A stretch of DNA of 5,708 nt from Hydrogenophaga sp. GTDB taxonomy: Bacteria; Pseudomonadota; Gammaproteobacteria; Burkholderiales; Burkholderiaceae_C. Position numbers and translations under genes: made by a program. Below the pieces are notes generated by a model. It made no database searches. It was not told the origin of the DNA and saw only the letters and a list, made by a program, of their open reading frames with translations. This document shows positions 5,557 to 5,708 of this stretch, one piece after another (position 1 is the first letter of the stretch; the number at the start of each line of letters is the position of its first letter). The DNA lies in NCBI GenBank assembly GCA_030684755.1, contig JAUXXN010000092.1, forward strand, positions 1-5,708, in the 5' to 3' direction.

Positions 5557-5708
5557 ATGGATCTCAAGCCCCTCATCACCCTGCTGGCCATCGTCAACCC
5601 GCTGGCCATCGTCCCGTTTTTCATCCACTACACGCAGGGCTTCACGTCGGCACAGCGCAAGCGCACCATCCTGATCTCGTCCATCAGCGCGTTTGCGGTC
5701 ATCGCCAC
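5557..5708 (+). CDS. MarC/UPF0056-family integral membrane protein, N-terminal fragment
   Basis: The first 50 codons of a gene that continues beyond the window. The N-terminus contains a hydrophobic segment with the family's NP signature (LLAIVNPLAIVPFFI, about residues 8-22), then a polar loop (TSAQRKRTIL), then the beginning of a second hydrophobic helix (ISSISAFAVIA). The (V/A)NP..(I/V)P.F pattern followed by a T..(Q/E)R loop is characteristic of the MarC/YchE/YhgN family of inner-membrane proteins, whose transport substrate is not established. E. coli MarC was once linked to multiple antibiotic resistance only through its position beside marRAB, so no resistance role should be inferred. 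ATG at 5557 is the first start in frame with the hydrophobic segment, and no Shine-Dalgarno precedes it. Confidence 0.8.
   Translation, partial: MDLKPLITLLAIVNPLAIVPFFIHYTQGFTSAQRKRTILISSISAFAVIA

Noticed and set aside
1..5708. Mobile elements, tRNA/rRNA genes, CRISPR repeats, attachment sites
   Set aside because: Coding genes cover nearly the whole window; no transposase or integrase motifs, repeat-spacer pattern, terminal inverted repeats or tRNA cloverleaf were seen.

Overview
The window looks like an ordinary chromosomal stretch from a high-GC betaproteobacterium, most likely a member of the Burkholderiales close to Comamonadaceae. This rests on the strong G/C preference at third codon positions, the very tight gene packing, and the style of the encoded proteins (HemB tail, CorA-type transporter, [13 protein letters not shown] dienelactone hydrolase, MarC-type membrane protein). 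The genus is an inference and was not tested. No mobile element, RNA gene, CRISPR array or phage-like sequence is visible.

Layout from left to right. (1) Positions 1-77 hold the last 24 codons and stop of hemB on the plus strand. A complete CorA-family divalent-cation transporter gene follows (98-1219). (2) A 20-nt convergent gap with a small palindrome separates it from a four-gene minus-strand operon. Read in the direction of transcription from 4141 down to 1240, this encodes a 2-hydroxychromene-2-carboxylate isomerase-type DsbA-fold protein, a dienelactone hydrolase-family protein, an exported amidohydrolase and a glutathione S-transferase. The spacings are 40, 4 and 2 nt. (3) A 94-nt divergent intergenic region, which carries an 8-bp direct repeat, separates that operon from a plus-strand pair: an SDR oxidoreductase (4236-4982) and a MaoC-like hotdog dehydratase (4998-5495), 15 nt apart. 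(4) After a 61-nt gap, a MarC/UPF0056-family membrane protein gene begins at 5557 and runs off the window.

How the genes may work together. The six genes between 1240 and 5495 form a compact divergent cluster with the look of a small catabolic or detoxification module. It has two glutathione-linked enzymes, two hydrolases (one cytoplasmic, one apparently periplasmic), and a reductase/dehydratase pair of the kind that acts on acyl thioesters or similar intermediates. No ring-opening dioxygenase, CoA ligase, transporter or transcription regulator lies in the window, so the substrate cannot be named. hemB, the CorA-type gene and the MarC-type gene look like unrelated flanking genes.

The points most worth a second look are the GTG start that gives the amidohydrolase a signal peptide, the altered active-site positions in the GST and dienelactone hydrolase relative to the best-known family members, and the repeated TGTTGTAA element between the divergent operons. 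Nothing here amounts to a clearly new biological system.
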